From assembly GCF_003148775.1 (NCBI RefSeq), contig NZ_QGGW01000001.1, positions 62,001 through 126,000 on the forward strand: 64,000 nt of DNA, written 5' to 3'. This document shows positions 25,614 to 34,820 of the stretch, in pieces (the stretch's first letter is position 1; each line of letters opens with the position of its first letter). The notes under the pieces were generated by a model. The model was not told the origin of the DNA. It was given only the letters and a program-made list of their open reading frames with translations, and made no database searches. This DNA is from Roseicyclus mahoneyensis (lineage in GTDB: Bacteria > Pseudomonadota > Alphaproteobacteria > Rhodobacterales > Rhodobacteraceae). Position numbers and translations under genes: made by a program.

Positions 25614-26354
25614 TCACTTCAGCGAATAGGCCGGCAACCCGTCGAAGGCCGCCCTCAACGCCTCGCCCCAGCCCGAGGAAATCATCTCGTAGAAGGGATC
25701 GTCGCGCTCGATGCGGCGCACCTGGCCCGTACGCAGGCTCTCGGCGTCATACAGATGCAGGTCCAGCGGCAAACCGACCGAAAGGTTCGCCTTGATCGTC
25801 GAATCAAAGCTCAGCATCAACAGCTTCACCGCTTCCTCGAAACTCATCGCGGAATTGTAGGCGCGCACGAGGATCGGCTTGCCGTATTTCGTCTCGCCGA
25901 TCTGGAAAAACGGTGTGTCCTGCGCGGCCTCGACGAAATTCCCTTCGGGATAGATCATGAACAGGCGTGGCTCGCCGCCATGGACCTGACCGCCGAGGAT
26001 CATCGTGGCCGAAAACGGGCTGTCGGCCTCCAGACCCATGCGGCCCGATTGCTCCACGATGACCTCGCGCAGCGTTTCGCCCACCAGCTTGGCGACCTGA
26101 AACATCGACGGGGCCTCGAGGATGGAGGGTGAGCCGCGTTCCTCGGCCGGTTTCGCGCGTTCGTTGAGCAGCGACACCACGGCCTGCGTCGTCGCCAGAT
26201 TGCCCGCCGTCATCAGCGTGATCGAGCGTTCCCCGGGCCGTTCCCATAGGAACATTTTCTTGAATATGCTGATGTTGTCGACGCCCGCATTGGTGCGCGT
26301 GTCGGACATGAACACCAGCCCGCGATCGAGCTTGAGCCCCACGCAATAGGTCAT
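25614..26354 (-). CDS. Anbu (ancestral beta-subunit), proteasome-like peptidase
   Basis: The product has 246 residues and matches the Ntn-hydrolase Anbu family. After Met removal the catalytic Thr is residue 1 (TYCVGLKLDRGLVFMSDTR), Asp17 and a Lys at 31-32 (SIFKKM) complete the expected catalytic set, and a proteasome-like strand GLPLDLHLYD follows. Anbu assembles into helical or ring-like oligomers. It is the last gene of a four-gene operon with a transglutaminase-like protein, an alpha-E protein and a permuted ATP-grasp protein, the classical Anbu context, suggested to make and process a peptide-like product. Confidence 0.92.
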   Translation of the reverse strand: MTYCVGLKLDRGLVFMSDTRTNAGVDNISIFKKMFLWERPGERSITLMTAGNLATTQAVVSLLNERAKPAEERGSPSILEAPSMFQVAKLVGETLREVIVEQSGRMGLEADSPFSATMILGGQVHGGEPRLFMIYPEGNFVEAAQDTPFFQIGETKYGKPILVRAYNSAMSFEEAVKLLMLSFDSTIKANLSVGLPLDLHLYDAESLRTGQVRRIERDDPFYEMISSGWGEALRAAFDGLPAYSLK

Positions 26355-26387
26355 GCGCCTGCCATCCCCTGCCTGTATCCCGAAGCG

Positions 26388-27191
26388 TTACTGCTGCTGC
26401 ACCTGGATGTCGATGGACATCGCCTCACCGGGCTTGCCAAATCGCAAACCGCTGACCGGCGCCGCGTCGCGGTAGTCGAGCCCGGTGGCCACGCGGACAT
26501 AACGCTCATCGGGCGAATAGCCGTTTGACACGTCGAAGCCGACCCAGCCCAGCGGCTCGATATAGGCCTCGGCCCAGGCGTGGCTGGCATCTTGGTGCAC
26601 CCGGTCCGACATCAGGAGATATCCCGAGACATAGCGCGCCGGGTAGCCCATGTGGCGGGCTGCCGCGACAAAGATCTGGGCGTGGTCCTGACACACGCCG
26701 CCGCCGATCTCGACGGCTTCCTCGGCGGTGGTGGTCGCTTGCGTCAGGCCGATCTCGTAGGGCACCGCGGCCGTGATCCGCGCCGACAGCGCGTGCAGGC
26801 GGGCAATGTCCTCTGGCTGTTCCTCCTTCAACCCGCGCGCCAAGGCGCGCACCCGCGTGCCCGCGCGGGTCAATTCCGTGGAGTGCTGAAAGAACCAAAG
26901 CGGAGCAAAGCCTGCATGCCGACCAGTCACGCCCGCCGTGTCGGCCGTGTCGACCTCACCCTCGCAATGGACGACGATGGAGTTTGCCTGACTGTCGAAG
27001 GAAATCAGCGAGACGCGGTTTTGATGGTGGTCGGTGAATTCGGTCTGAAGCGTGCCGCCGTCGATCTCCATCTTCCAGTGCACCACCGTCTGCCCGGTCC
27101 GGCTTTTGGGAACAAGGCGCAGCTGTTGCAACCCGTAATAGACCGGATGCTCGAAGTGATAGGTGGTGGTGTGCAGGATCTTGAGGCGCAT
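26388..27191 (-). CDS. Transglutaminase-like cysteine protease of the Anbu operon
   Basis: The product has 267 residues: a beta-rich N-terminal domain (LKILHTTTYHFEHPVYYG) and a transglutaminase core with Cys in GGGVCQDHA, His in DASHAWAEAY and Asp in GFDVSNG forming the triad. Such enzymes in this context may cleave or form isopeptide bonds on peptides built by the neighbouring ATP-grasp ligase (inference). It begins 4 bp after the alpha-E gene stop. Confidence 0.92.
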   Translation of the reverse strand: MRLKILHTTTYHFEHPVYYGLQQLRLVPKSRTGQTVVHWKMEIDGGTLQTEFTDHHQNRVSLISFDSQANSIVVHCEGEVDTADTAGVTGRHAGFAPLWFFQHSTELTRAGTRVRALARGLKEEQPEDIARLHALSARITAAVPYEIGLTQATTTAEEAVEIGGGVCQDHAQIFVAAARHMGYPARYVSGYLLMSDRVHQDASHAWAEAYIEPLGWVGFDVSNGYSPDERYVRVATGLDYRDAAPVSGLRFGKPGEAMSIDIQVQQQ

Positions 27192-27195
27192 GCGT

Positions 27196-28137
27196 CTATC
27201 CCAGGAACCGGTAATCCGTCTCGATCTGATGGCCCAGACGGGCCACATCGGTCAGGAAATCGGTGATGAATTCATGCAAGCCATCCTCGAACACCCGTTC
27301 GATGGTGTTGTGGGTCAGCCGGGCGAGGATCACGTCGATCTGGTCATGGCACGGGTGGCGCAGGCCGTAGTTGCGTTCGAGGTAGCCGAGGTTCGCGGCG
27401 ATCTTCTTCACCGAAAAGGCAAGACTGCGCGGCATGCGGGTGTCGAAGATCAGGAAATCGGCGATCCCCATTGGGTTGCTTTCGCCCTGGTTGATCCAGC
27501 GATAGGCCCGCATGCCGGCGACAGAGCGCAGGATCGTTTCCCATTGCACATTGTCGAGGTTCGACCCGATCTGGCTGATCGACGGCAGAAGGACGTAGTA
27601 CTTCACATCGAGGATACGCGCGGTGTTGTCGGCCCGTTCCAGAAACGTGCCCAGACGGCAGAAATCGAAGATGTCGTTCCTGAGCATTGTGCCATGCATC
27701 GCGCCGCGCACCAGCGCGGATTGCTGGCGGATCAGCGCCAGAACCTCGGGCAGGTCGCGGGCCGAGACGGGCCGGGCCAGTGCCTGTTTCAGGACCATGT
27801 AGGTGTCGTTGACCGCCTCCCAGACCTCGCGGGTGATGGCGGTGCGCACAAGCCGCGCGTTCATCCGGGCGGCCGAAATGGCCGAAAGCACCGAGGACGG
27901 GTTGGTCGCGTCGCGCAGCAGGAAGTCGATGGCTTTGGACGCCTCGATCTGCTCGTGCTTTTGGAAATACAGATGCGCCACGGCCGCCGTCTGCAAGACG
28001 CTGGTCCACTCGTCGTCGTCGCCGTCGGCGCGGGTCAGCGCGATGCGAAACCCCGCCTCGATCAGGCGGGCGGTGTTTTCCGAGCGTTCCAGATAGCGGA
28101 ACATCCAGAACAGGCCGCCTGCGGTCTTGCCCAGCAT
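27196..28137 (-). CDS. Alpha-E domain protein of the Anbu operon
   Basis: The product has 313 residues and is entirely helical. It begins MLGKTAGGLFWMFRYLERSE in the family pattern, where the paired aromatic/Arg-Glu motif LERSENTARLIEAG recurs later as LERADNTARILDVKYY. The alpha-E domain always accompanies the circularly permuted ATP-grasp proteins and transglutaminases. Its biochemical role is not established. Spacing to both neighbours is 4 bp, indicating one transcript. Confidence 0.9.
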   Translation of the reverse strand: MLGKTAGGLFWMFRYLERSENTARLIEAGFRIALTRADGDDDEWTSVLQTAAVAHLYFQKHEQIEASKAIDFLLRDATNPSSVLSAISAARMNARLVRTAITREVWEAVNDTYMVLKQALARPVSARDLPEVLALIRQQSALVRGAMHGTMLRNDIFDFCRLGTFLERADNTARILDVKYYVLLPSISQIGSNLDNVQWETILRSVAGMRAYRWINQGESNPMGIADFLIFDTRMPRSLAFSVKKIAANLGYLERNYGLRHPCHDQIDVILARLTHNTIERVFEDGLHEFITDFLTDVARLGHQIETDYRFLG

Positions 28138-28141
28138 CGCC

Positions 28142-29569
28142 CTATTCCTCCAGCACCCAGGTGTCTTTCGTGCCGCCACCCTGGCTTGAATTCACGACCA
28201 GAGAGCCCTTCTTGATCGCCACCCGCGTCAGCCCGCCCGGCGTGATCGAGATGCGGTCGGGCGACACCAGCACGAAGGGGCGCAGATCGACATGGCGCGG
28301 CGCCAGCCCCGCCTTGGTCAGGATCGGCACGGTCGACAGCGCCAGCGTGGGCTGCGCGATGTAGTTGGCCGGGCGCGCCGTCAGCTTGGCCCGAAACGCT
28401 GCCAGTTCCTTTTTCGACGCGGCGGGGCCGACCAGCATGCCGTAGCCGCCCGAGCCATGCACCTCCTTGACCACAAGTTCGGCCAGATGGTCGAGGACAT
28501 AGGCCAGCGAGTCCGCGTCGCCGCAGCGCCATGTCGGCACGTTTTGCAAGATGGCCTTCTCGCCGGTGTAGAATTCCACGATATCGGGCATGTAGCTGTA
28601 GATCGCCTTGTCGTCGGCGATGCCCGTGCCCGGCGCATTGGCGATGGTGATCCCGCCCGCGCGGTAGACATCCATGATGCCCGGCACGCCAAGCTGGCTG
28701 TCAGGGCGGAAGTTCAGCGGATCAAGGAAATCGTCGTCGACCCGGCGATACAGCACATCGATGGGCTTGTATCCTTGGGTGGTGCGCATCTGCACCTTGC
28801 CGTCAGTGATGCGGATGTCATGGCCTTCGACCAGTTCGACACCCATCTGGTCGGCCAGAAACGCATGTTCGAAATAGGCCGAGTTGTGGATGCCGGGCGT
28901 CAGCACTGCCACCGTACGATCCTCCGAACAATTGGCGGGGGCGCTGGCCGCCAGCGACCGGCGCAGGTCGCGCGGATAGTCCGAGACCGACTGCACCTTG
29001 ATGCGGGTGAACAGCTCGGGGAACATCTGGAGCATCGTCTCGCGGTTTTCGAGCATGTAACTGACGCCCGAGGGGGTGCGGGCATTATCCTCGAGCACGT
29101 AGAACTCATCCTCGCCGGTGCGCACCAGATCGACACCGACGATATGGGTGTAGACATTACCGGGCGGTGCCATGCCGATCATCTGCGGCAAGAATGCCTC
29201 GTTGCGGGCGATCAGATCGACTGGGATACGGCCCGCGCGCAAGATTTCCTGCCGGTGGTAGATGTCGTAGAGAAAGGCGTTGATCGCGCGCACGCGCTGT
29301 TCGATGCCACGGGTCAACCGCGCCCATTCGCGCCCCGAGATGATGCGCGGCACGATGTCGAACGGGATCAGCCGCTCATCCGCCTCGGCCTGACCATAGA
29401 CGTTGAAGGTGATGCCGGTGCGTCGAAAGAACTGCTCGGCATCGCTGGATTTCTTGCGCAGGTCGCGCAGGTCTTCCTTTCCGAACCAGCCGCAGTAGGT
29501 GTCGTATGGCGCGCGCGGCGCCCCACCGTGCTGGTGCATCTCGTCGAAAAAGCGCGGCGTGTCAGTCAT
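28142..29569 (-). CDS. Circularly permuted ATP-grasp type 2 protein of the Anbu operon
   Basis: The product has 475 residues. Visible family elements are the Gly/Glu-rich segments VLEDNARTPSGVSYMLENR, NAPGTGIADDK, VVKEVHGSGGYGMLVGP and the C-terminal GGLTRVA..GSLVVNSSQGGGTKDTWVL. ATP-grasp enzymes ligate a carboxylate to an amine using an acyl-phosphate, so this is the likely peptide-forming enzyme of the operon. It is the first gene of the operon; the start MTDTPRFFDE was chosen over an upstream extension. Confidence 0.9.
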   Translation of the reverse strand: MTDTPRFFDEMHQHGGAPRAPYDTYCGWFGKEDLRDLRKKSSDAEQFFRRTGITFNVYGQAEADERLIPFDIVPRIISGREWARLTRGIEQRVRAINAFLYDIYHRQEILRAGRIPVDLIARNEAFLPQMIGMAPPGNVYTHIVGVDLVRTGEDEFYVLEDNARTPSGVSYMLENRETMLQMFPELFTRIKVQSVSDYPRDLRRSLAASAPANCSEDRTVAVLTPGIHNSAYFEHAFLADQMGVELVEGHDIRITDGKVQMRTTQGYKPIDVLYRRVDDDFLDPLNFRPDSQLGVPGIMDVYRAGGITIANAPGTGIADDKAIYSYMPDIVEFYTGEKAILQNVPTWRCGDADSLAYVLDHLAELVVKEVHGSGGYGMLVGPAASKKELAAFRAKLTARPANYIAQPTLALSTVPILTKAGLAPRHVDLRPFVLVSPDRISITPGGLTRVAIKKGSLVVNSSQGGGTKDTWVLEE

Positions 29570-29683
29570 GTCATCCTGTCGAAAACCCGTCTTCATTGGC
29601 GCAAACCCGGGCGGCAAGGGCCAGAGGATCGGTGGGGTTTGGCCTTGCGCCCCGAATTTTCGCCCAGCCTTTAGGCAATTTGC

Positions 29684-30121
29684 CTAAGATTCAAGCCAGA
29701 TTGTAACGGGGCCGTCGTTGGTCAGGCTCACCGCCATGTCGGCGCCGAATTTACCCGTCTCCACCTTGGGTCCCAACGCCGCGAGCGCCTGCGCGAAATG
29801 GTGGTAGAGCCGTTCCCCCACATCGGGCGGGGCGGCGGTGGAAAAGCCGGGGCGGTTGCCCGAGCGCGTGTCGGCGGCCAGCGTGAACTGGCTGACCACC
29901 AGCGCGCCGCCGCCGGTGTCCAACAGCGACCGGTTCATCTTGCCCGCGTCATCCTTGAAGATGCGCAGCTTGGCGATTTTCGCGGCCAAGGCCTCGGCCT
30001 GCGCCGTGCCATCGCCTTGCATGGCGCAAACAAGGATCATGAGGCCCGGCCCGGTCTGGCCGATCAGCGCGCCCGCCACCTCGACCCGGGCATGGGTGAC
30101 GCGCTGAACCAGCGCCCTCAT
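29684..30121 (-). CDS. dtd: D-aminoacyl-tRNA deacylase
   Basis: The product has 145 residues, the normal Dtd length. It has both active-site signatures: SQFTL (about residues 77-81) and NDGPVT near the C-terminus, where the cis Gly-Pro dipeptide gives chiral selectivity. Dtd hydrolyses D-amino acids and glycine wrongly attached to tRNA. The ATG at 30121 overlaps the stop of the upstream kinase gene (ATGA), so the two genes are co-translated. Confidence 0.95.
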   Translation of the reverse strand: MRALVQRVTHARVEVAGALIGQTGPGLMILVCAMQGDGTAQAEALAAKIAKLRIFKDDAGKMNRSLLDTGGGALVVSQFTLAADTRSGNRPGFSTAAPPDVGERLYHHFAQALAALGPKVETGKFGADMAVSLTNDGPVTIWLES

Positions 30122-31044
30122 GCCAGATCGGCGCGGCGGGGCGGGTTGGCGCCCGCGCGGGTCACCGTGACGGCCGCCGCCCGCACCCCCAGATCAAGGG
30201 CCGCGCGCAGCACATCGGGGGCAAGCCCCGCCCGCACCGATGCCTTGTCCATCCGGTTCGCATCGGCAAGCCCGGCAAGGAAGCCTGCATTGAACGTGTC
30301 GCCCGCGCCGACGGTATCGACCACCTCGACCTTGGGGGCAGGCGCGTGGAGCGGATCGCCCGCACCGAAGGCCGTGACGCCATTGGCGCCTTGGGTCACC
30401 AGCACAAGCGCTGGGCCCATGTCCAGCAATCGCGCCGCCAGATCGGGCAGGGCGCCTGCACCCATCAACCATTCCATGTCCTCGTCCGAGATCTTGACCA
30501 CGTCGGCGGCTTTCAGCATCCGGTCCATCCGGGCGCGGAACCGCGCCTCATCGGCGATGAAACCGGGACGAATGTTGGGGTCGAGCATCACCAGACGGTC
30601 GGTGTTCGCGCGGGCGGCAAGCGTGGCATAGGCCTCGGCGCAGGGCTCCACGGCAAGGCTGATGCCGCCGAAGAAGATTGCGGTCACATCCTCGGGCAGG
30701 GCGGGCAGGTCGGCGTCCGTCAGCATCCGCCCGGCGGTGTTCTCGTCGTAGAAGGCGTAGCTGGCCTGTCCACCCGTCAGCGTGACGAAGGCCAGCGTGG
30801 TGGGCCGGTCCGATCGCGCCGAAAGCCGGTGATCGACGCCCGAGGCAGTCAGCACGGCGGCCAGACGGTCGCCGAACAGATCGGTCGAGAGGCCCGAGAA
30901 GAAGCCAGTCTTGAGCCCCAGCCGCGCGGCGGCCACGGCGGTGTTGAAAACCGACCCGCCGGGATAGGGGGCAAAGGCAGCCTCGCCCGCGTCGGTCTGG
31001 CGCGGCAACATGTCGATCAGGGCCTCGCCCGCACAAAGCAGCAT
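30118..31044 (-). CDS. PfkB-family carbohydrate kinase (fructokinase-like)
   Basis: The product has 308 residues. The N-terminal signature [10 protein letters not shown] and [18 protein letters not shown] give the PfkB fold, and [17 protein letters not shown] holds the catalytic Asp and anion hole. Enzymes with this N-terminus usually phosphorylate fructose or a related sugar. It is the first gene of a two-gene unit with dtd. No sugar transporter is adjacent, so substrate assignment is tentative. Confidence 0.88.
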   Translation of the reverse strand: MLLCAGEALIDMLPRQTDAGEAAFAPYPGGSVFNTAVAAARLGLKTGFFSGLSTDLFGDRLAAVLTASGVDHRLSARSDRPTTLAFVTLTGGQASYAFYDENTAGRMLTDADLPALPEDVTAIFFGGISLAVEPCAEAYATLAARANTDRLVMLDPNIRPGFIADEARFRARMDRMLKAADVVKISDEDMEWLMGAGALPDLAARLLDMGPALVLVTQGANGVTAFGAGDPLHAPAPKVEVVDTVGAGDTFNAGFLAGLADANRMDKASVRAGLAPDVLRAALDLGVRAAAVTVTRAGANPPRRADLA

Positions 31045-31108
31045 GGACTTCCTCCGGTCTTGGTCTGCGGCATGTCCCTAAGTCGCGGCGCGCCCACACG
31101 CCAGCCGT

Positions 31109-32260
31109 TTATTTGAACGCAGCCCCGCCGTTTTCGACCAAATCGTAGACATAAAGCCCGGCCCCGATGGCGATTGCCGCCAGCACCACCGCGATGGCGA
31201 TCTTGACCCATGACCAGGGCCGTTCGCCCTGAACCTTGCCGGTCTGGCCGTTCACGACGAAACGGAATGTCTGGCCACGATACTTGTAGGCCGCCAGCCA
31301 GACCGGCAGCAAGATATGCTTGAAGGTCACATCGTCGATGCGCACCTGCATATTGTCGATGCGCTGCTCGTCGCCGCCGATGTCGCGGCGGATATCCTCG
31401 CGGATCTGCGCCTCGATGATCTGCTTGGCCTCCTCGAAGCCTTCGGCAAGCTCGACGGTATAGCCCTCGGCGCGGAAGCCCGAGAGGAACTCGGGCCGGT
31501 AAGCGTCCAGCGCCGTGAGGTCCCAAGGCGCCAGCCGGTCGGTGAAACGCTTGGGCAAGGAGCGCGAGGCGAGGATCAAGATATCGTCGAAAAACCGCGC
31601 GACGCGGCCCGACCGGCGCGACCAGCGGATACGGCGTTCCTGCCGCGATTTGCCGTCGTTCCCGCGCACGGTGACATAATAGGCGTCGCCCCGCTGGCCT
31701 TGATACTGGGTCGCGGTGTCGGCGTCATAGGTCCAGTAGGGCACATAGATGCCGTCCATCTTGCGGCCCTTCTTGGCGTAATCCTTGAGGCCGTTGGGCG
31801 CAAACCAGAGCCGCCCGAGCCAGCCGTTCATCGCGTCATGGGCCTGTTTCTCGGTCAGCTTGAAGGGCAGAACGCCCTTGGGTTTGATGTGGCGATGCGT
31901 GCCGGTGTCGGTGACGACGGGCGTGGCGCAAAACGGGCATTCGGCGGAGTGGTTGGCGGCGGTGAACGTGACCTGCGCACCGCACGACGGGCATTGGGAA
32001 ACCCGCGTCTCCTCCATCTCTTGTGCGGGCAGTTTCGCCGCAATGGCGGCCTCGTAATCCAGTTCCACAAGTGCGGGGGCCTCACCGCCCCATGGGCCGG
32101 CCGTCTTGTCCTCGATCGCTTCGTCATGGCCGCAATGATCGCAGATGAGTTTTCCCTCGCTGGGCGCAAAGCGCATGTCCGATCCGCATTGCGGGCAGGG
32201 AAAGCGATGCTCGTCCTCGGGGCGGCGCGGGTCCTGGGTGGTATCGGAACTGATCGACAT
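31109..32260 (-). CDS. TFIIB-type zinc-ribbon membrane protein (YdjG-like)
   Basis: The product has 383 residues: two zinc ribbons at the N-terminus (CPQC..CDHC and CPSC..CPFC), a conserved middle domain (GVLPFKLTEKQAHDAMNGWLG, DGIYVPYWTYDADT) and one membrane segment near the C-terminus (VKIAIAVVLAAIAIGAGLYVY). Database entries sometimes call such proteins primosomal helicase, which the sequence does not support. The layout resembles Bacillus YdjG, which is encoded with PspA and an SPFH protein. An SPFH protein lies close by at 32907-34028, separated by a CZB gene on the other strand. Confidence 0.8.
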   Translation of the reverse strand: MSISSDTTQDPRRPEDEHRFPCPQCGSDMRFAPSEGKLICDHCGHDEAIEDKTAGPWGGEAPALVELDYEAAIAAKLPAQEMEETRVSQCPSCGAQVTFTAANHSAECPFCATPVVTDTGTHRHIKPKGVLPFKLTEKQAHDAMNGWLGRLWFAPNGLKDYAKKGRKMDGIYVPYWTYDADTATQYQGQRGDAYYVTVRGNDGKSRQERRIRWSRRSGRVARFFDDILILASRSLPKRFTDRLAPWDLTALDAYRPEFLSGFRAEGYTVELAEGFEEAKQIIEAQIREDIRRDIGGDEQRIDNMQVRIDDVTFKHILLPVWLAAYKYRGQTFRFVVNGQTGKVQGERPWSWVKIAIAVVLAAIAIGAGLYVYDLVENGGAAFK

Positions 32261-32472
32261 GGCGGCTTTCGAAAGGCTGCTGGTGACAATGGTCCAGTGA
32301 TCCCCTGCCAGCCGTCGCGGTTCAAGGGGGGATTTCCCTTGGTCCGGTCCGGGCTGCGACATGGCGTCGATCGCGGCAAGCCGGTCTCAACCTTCACCCG
32401 GCGGTGACGTTGATAGGCTCAGGGGCAACCGGCAGACCGACGACCGGCCCGGCCCCGGATCAGGAGTTTGAC

Positions 32473-32859
32473 ATGCAAGGCCAAAGAACCGTGGCGGAGA
32501 CCACGACAAGAACCGAAATCACCGAAGCCATCGGCGCACATGGTGCGTGGAAGACGCGCCTCAAGGCGGCTGCGATGGCGGGAGTGTCCAATCTCGATCC
32601 CGCGCGTGTGGCCGACAACCACAGCTGCCGCTTCGGCACATGGCTTGACGGCTACCTGAAAACCCATCCCAACGACCGCGACGCGCGGCGCATCGGCGAT
32701 CTGCACCTGCAATTCCACCGTTCTGCCGGATCGGTCGCCGAGCGTATCAACGCTGGCGAGGCCAAGGCCGCCCTCAAAGAGATCGAGGAGGGCAAGTTCA
32801 AGGCCGTCACCAATGATCTTGTCACCGCCATGATGGAATGGCGGCGCCACGTCGTCTGA
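32473..32859 (+). CDS. Stand-alone CZB (chemoreceptor zinc-binding) domain protein
   Basis: The product has 128 residues and consists almost wholly of a CZB four-helix bundle. The expected zinc ligands are visible: His in AHGAWKTRL, the CxFGxW motif in CRFGTWLDG, and two His in LHLQFHRSAG. CZB domains bind zinc tightly and sense zinc or hypochlorous acid in chemoreceptors and diguanylate cyclases. Here it is a separate cytoplasmic protein encoded opposite to its neighbours. The ATG at 32473 follows a CAGGAG ribosome site. Confidence 0.85.
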   Translation: MQGQRTVAETTTRTEITEAIGAHGAWKTRLKAAAMAGVSNLDPARVADNHSCRFGTWLDGYLKTHPNDRDARRIGDLHLQFHRSAGSVAERINAGEAKAALKEIEEGKFKAVTNDLVTAMMEWRRHVV

Positions 32860-32906
32860 CGCAAGGGCCGCAGGGCGCTGCGCGATCGCGCGCCCTACGA
32901 TCAAGC

Positions 32907-34028
32907 TTACGCGCCGGGCGGCGGAGGCGGCGGCATCACCGTGAAAAGCTGCGCAAGCTCCGTCACGTCATTGGCGACCTTCCAGCCGTCCTGCCCTTGG
33001 GTCCAGACATGGGTCTGGCGCGTCAGCTCGCCGCTTTGCGCCATGCGGCCCAGATCGGCCTTGGAAAACGGGCCCGTGGTCTGCCCGTTCACCGCGATGT
33101 GCCAGACATGTTCGACGGGTGGGGGTGGGGGGGCCGCATGGGCCGCCTGATGGGGCTGCGCCTGCGCGCCGCCCATGGTCTGCGCAAAGCCCTGCGCCAT
33201 GGCCAGACCCATGCCCATGCCCAGACCCTCGCCCATACCGCCCCCGCCGCCGGGGTTCTCGGCGGCTGCGCGCATCGCTTCGGCGGTCTGGAACTGGGTG
33301 TATTTGTTCAGATCGCCCACCACCCCCATCGAGGTGCGGCGGTCCAGCGCTTCCTCCACGGCGGGCGGCAGCGAGATGTTCTCGATGTAAAGCTCGGGCA
33401 GGCTGAGCCCGTATTCGGTGATGGTGGCCGAGATGCGGTCGGCCACGATCTTGCCGAACTCGCCGGTATTGGCGGCCATGTCGAGCACCGGAATGCCCGA
33501 GCCCGCGACCGTCTGGCTGAATTGCTGCACGATGATGTTGCGGATCTGGCTCGTAACCTCGTCGGTGGTGAACTCGCCGTCGGTGCCCACGATCTCGGTC
33601 ATGAAGCGGCCCGCGTCGGCCACGCGCACCGTATAGGTGCCGAAGGCGCGGATGCGGGTCGGCCCGAATTCCGGGTCGCGCAGCATGATCGGGTTCTTGG
33701 TGCCCCATTTCAGGTCGGTGAAGCGCGCGGTCGAGACGAAATAGATCTCGGACTTGAAAGGCGAGGCAAAGCCGTGATCCCAGCTTTGCAGAGTGGTCAT
33801 GATCGGCATGTTGTTGGTCTCGAGCATGTAGAGACCGGGGGTAAAGATGTCTGCCAGCTGGCCTTCGTGGATGAAGACCGCGACCTGTCCCTCGCGCACG
33901 GTCAGCTTGGCGCCATACTTGATCTCGTTGCCGTAGCGCTCGAAGCGGTAGACCATCGTGTCGCGGGTATCATCGGTCCATTCGATGACGTCGATGAACT
34001 GGCCCTTGATGAAATTCATGATCGGCAT
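32907..34028 (-). CDS. SPFH-domain protein with C-terminal GYF_2 domain (YdjI-like)
   Basis: The product has 373 residues. An SPFH/band-7-like domain (about 1-250; VREGQVAVFIHEGQLADIFTPG and a TDGEFTTDEV segment) is followed by a Gly/Met/Ala-rich flexible linker, a Pro run and a GYF_2 domain (WHIAVNGQTTGPFSKADL). A second Pro run ends the protein. SPFH proteins form membrane-associated oligomers; GYF_2 usually binds proline-rich peptides, so the domain may fold back on its own Pro tracts or recruit partners (inference). An AGAGG ribosome site precedes the start. The 102-bp upstream gap is AT-rich and likely carries the promoter. Confidence 0.85.
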   Translation of the reverse strand: MPIMNFIKGQFIDVIEWTDDTRDTMVYRFERYGNEIKYGAKLTVREGQVAVFIHEGQLADIFTPGLYMLETNNMPIMTTLQSWDHGFASPFKSEIYFVSTARFTDLKWGTKNPIMLRDPEFGPTRIRAFGTYTVRVADAGRFMTEIVGTDGEFTTDEVTSQIRNIIVQQFSQTVAGSGIPVLDMAANTGEFGKIVADRISATITEYGLSLPELYIENISLPPAVEEALDRRTSMGVVGDLNKYTQFQTAEAMRAAAENPGGGGGMGEGLGMGMGLAMAQGFAQTMGGAQAQPHQAAHAAPPPPPVEHVWHIAVNGQTTGPFSKADLGRMAQSGELTRQTHVWTQGQDGWKVANDVTELAQLFTVMPPPPPPGA

Positions 34029-34130
34029 TTGGCAATCCTCTGTTAGAAAAGCGATCGGTTGCAAAATATGATATAGGCAGGCGGCGCGTGTCGCTACAGG
34101 GAATGCGGGGAGGGAAAATCCCACCTTTTT

Positions 34131-34820
34131 TCACCGCAGCGCAGTGGCACCCCGTCGCGAGGTGTCGTCCGGCCTGTGCGAGGCCTGTCCACAGCTCACC
34201 GGCAAAAGCCAGTCGTCGGTGCCGGTGTCGAACTGGGCATACACCGCGACCATGGCCCCCGAGGCGTCGCGCAAGCTGGCCACCGGGTAGCCGCCATCGC
34301 CCCAGCCCGAGCCGCTGACCGGAAAGCGGCTGCCGTCCGGCAGTTCGGCGATCAGGGGCACGGTGGGGGCCTCGGCCTCAAGCTGGTCAGCGTAGGTGCC
34401 ATGATAGGTCCCCAGCGACGGGTCCGCATAGGCCTCCAGCGCTGCGACATCGGCCGGCGTCAGAAAGCCCGCAAGCCCGGTGTCGACGCCGATGGTCCCC
34501 AGATCCTCGCCGCAGACGACAGGAGCGTCGGACCAGACCAGCGCCATCAGGATGGAGCGTCCGTATTCGCGGTCGATCAGGCCGATGACGCGGGCAGGTG
34601 CCTCAGGGACGGTGATCAAGGTGGCATCGGGGCCGGTTTGCCAGAGCGTCAGCGGGTCGGTGGCGTGGACCAGACCGCCCGCGGGCGTCCACTCGCCGGG
34701 TGACATCACCCGGGTGGAAAGGCCGACACCCTCTTGCAGCCAGGCGATGGCATCTTGCGCCGCTACGGGGCCGCAGGCGAGCAGTGCCACCACTGCGGCG
34801 GATGTCAGGGCGGGCCTCAA
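34131..34820 (-). CDS. Secreted protein of unknown function, DUF4241-like
   Basis: The product has 229 residues with a signal peptide ending near GPVAA. The C-terminal half contains SGSGWGDGGYPVASLRD and AVYAQFDTG, a pattern resembling DUF4241 proteins. Four cysteines are spread over the protein. The start is TTG at 34820, overlapping the DUF2927 stop codon (TTGA), so translation is likely coupled to the upstream lipoprotein. The family call is tentative and no activity is known. Confidence 0.65.
   Translation of the reverse strand: MRPALTSAAVVALLACGPVAAQDAIAWLQEGVGLSTRVMSPGEWTPAGGLVHATDPLTLWQTGPDATLITVPEAPARVIGLIDREYGRSILMALVWSDAPVVCGEDLGTIGVDTGLAGFLTPADVAALEAYADPSLGTYHGTYADQLEAEAPTVPLIAELPDGSRFPVSGSGWGDGGYPVASLRDASGAMVAVYAQFDTGTDDWLLPVSCGQASHRPDDTSRRGATALR

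Noticed and set aside
31109-32260. Annotation of the zinc-ribbon protein as a primosomal helicase
   Set aside because: It has no helicase motifs; only zinc ribbons, a conserved middle domain and one membrane segment are visible.
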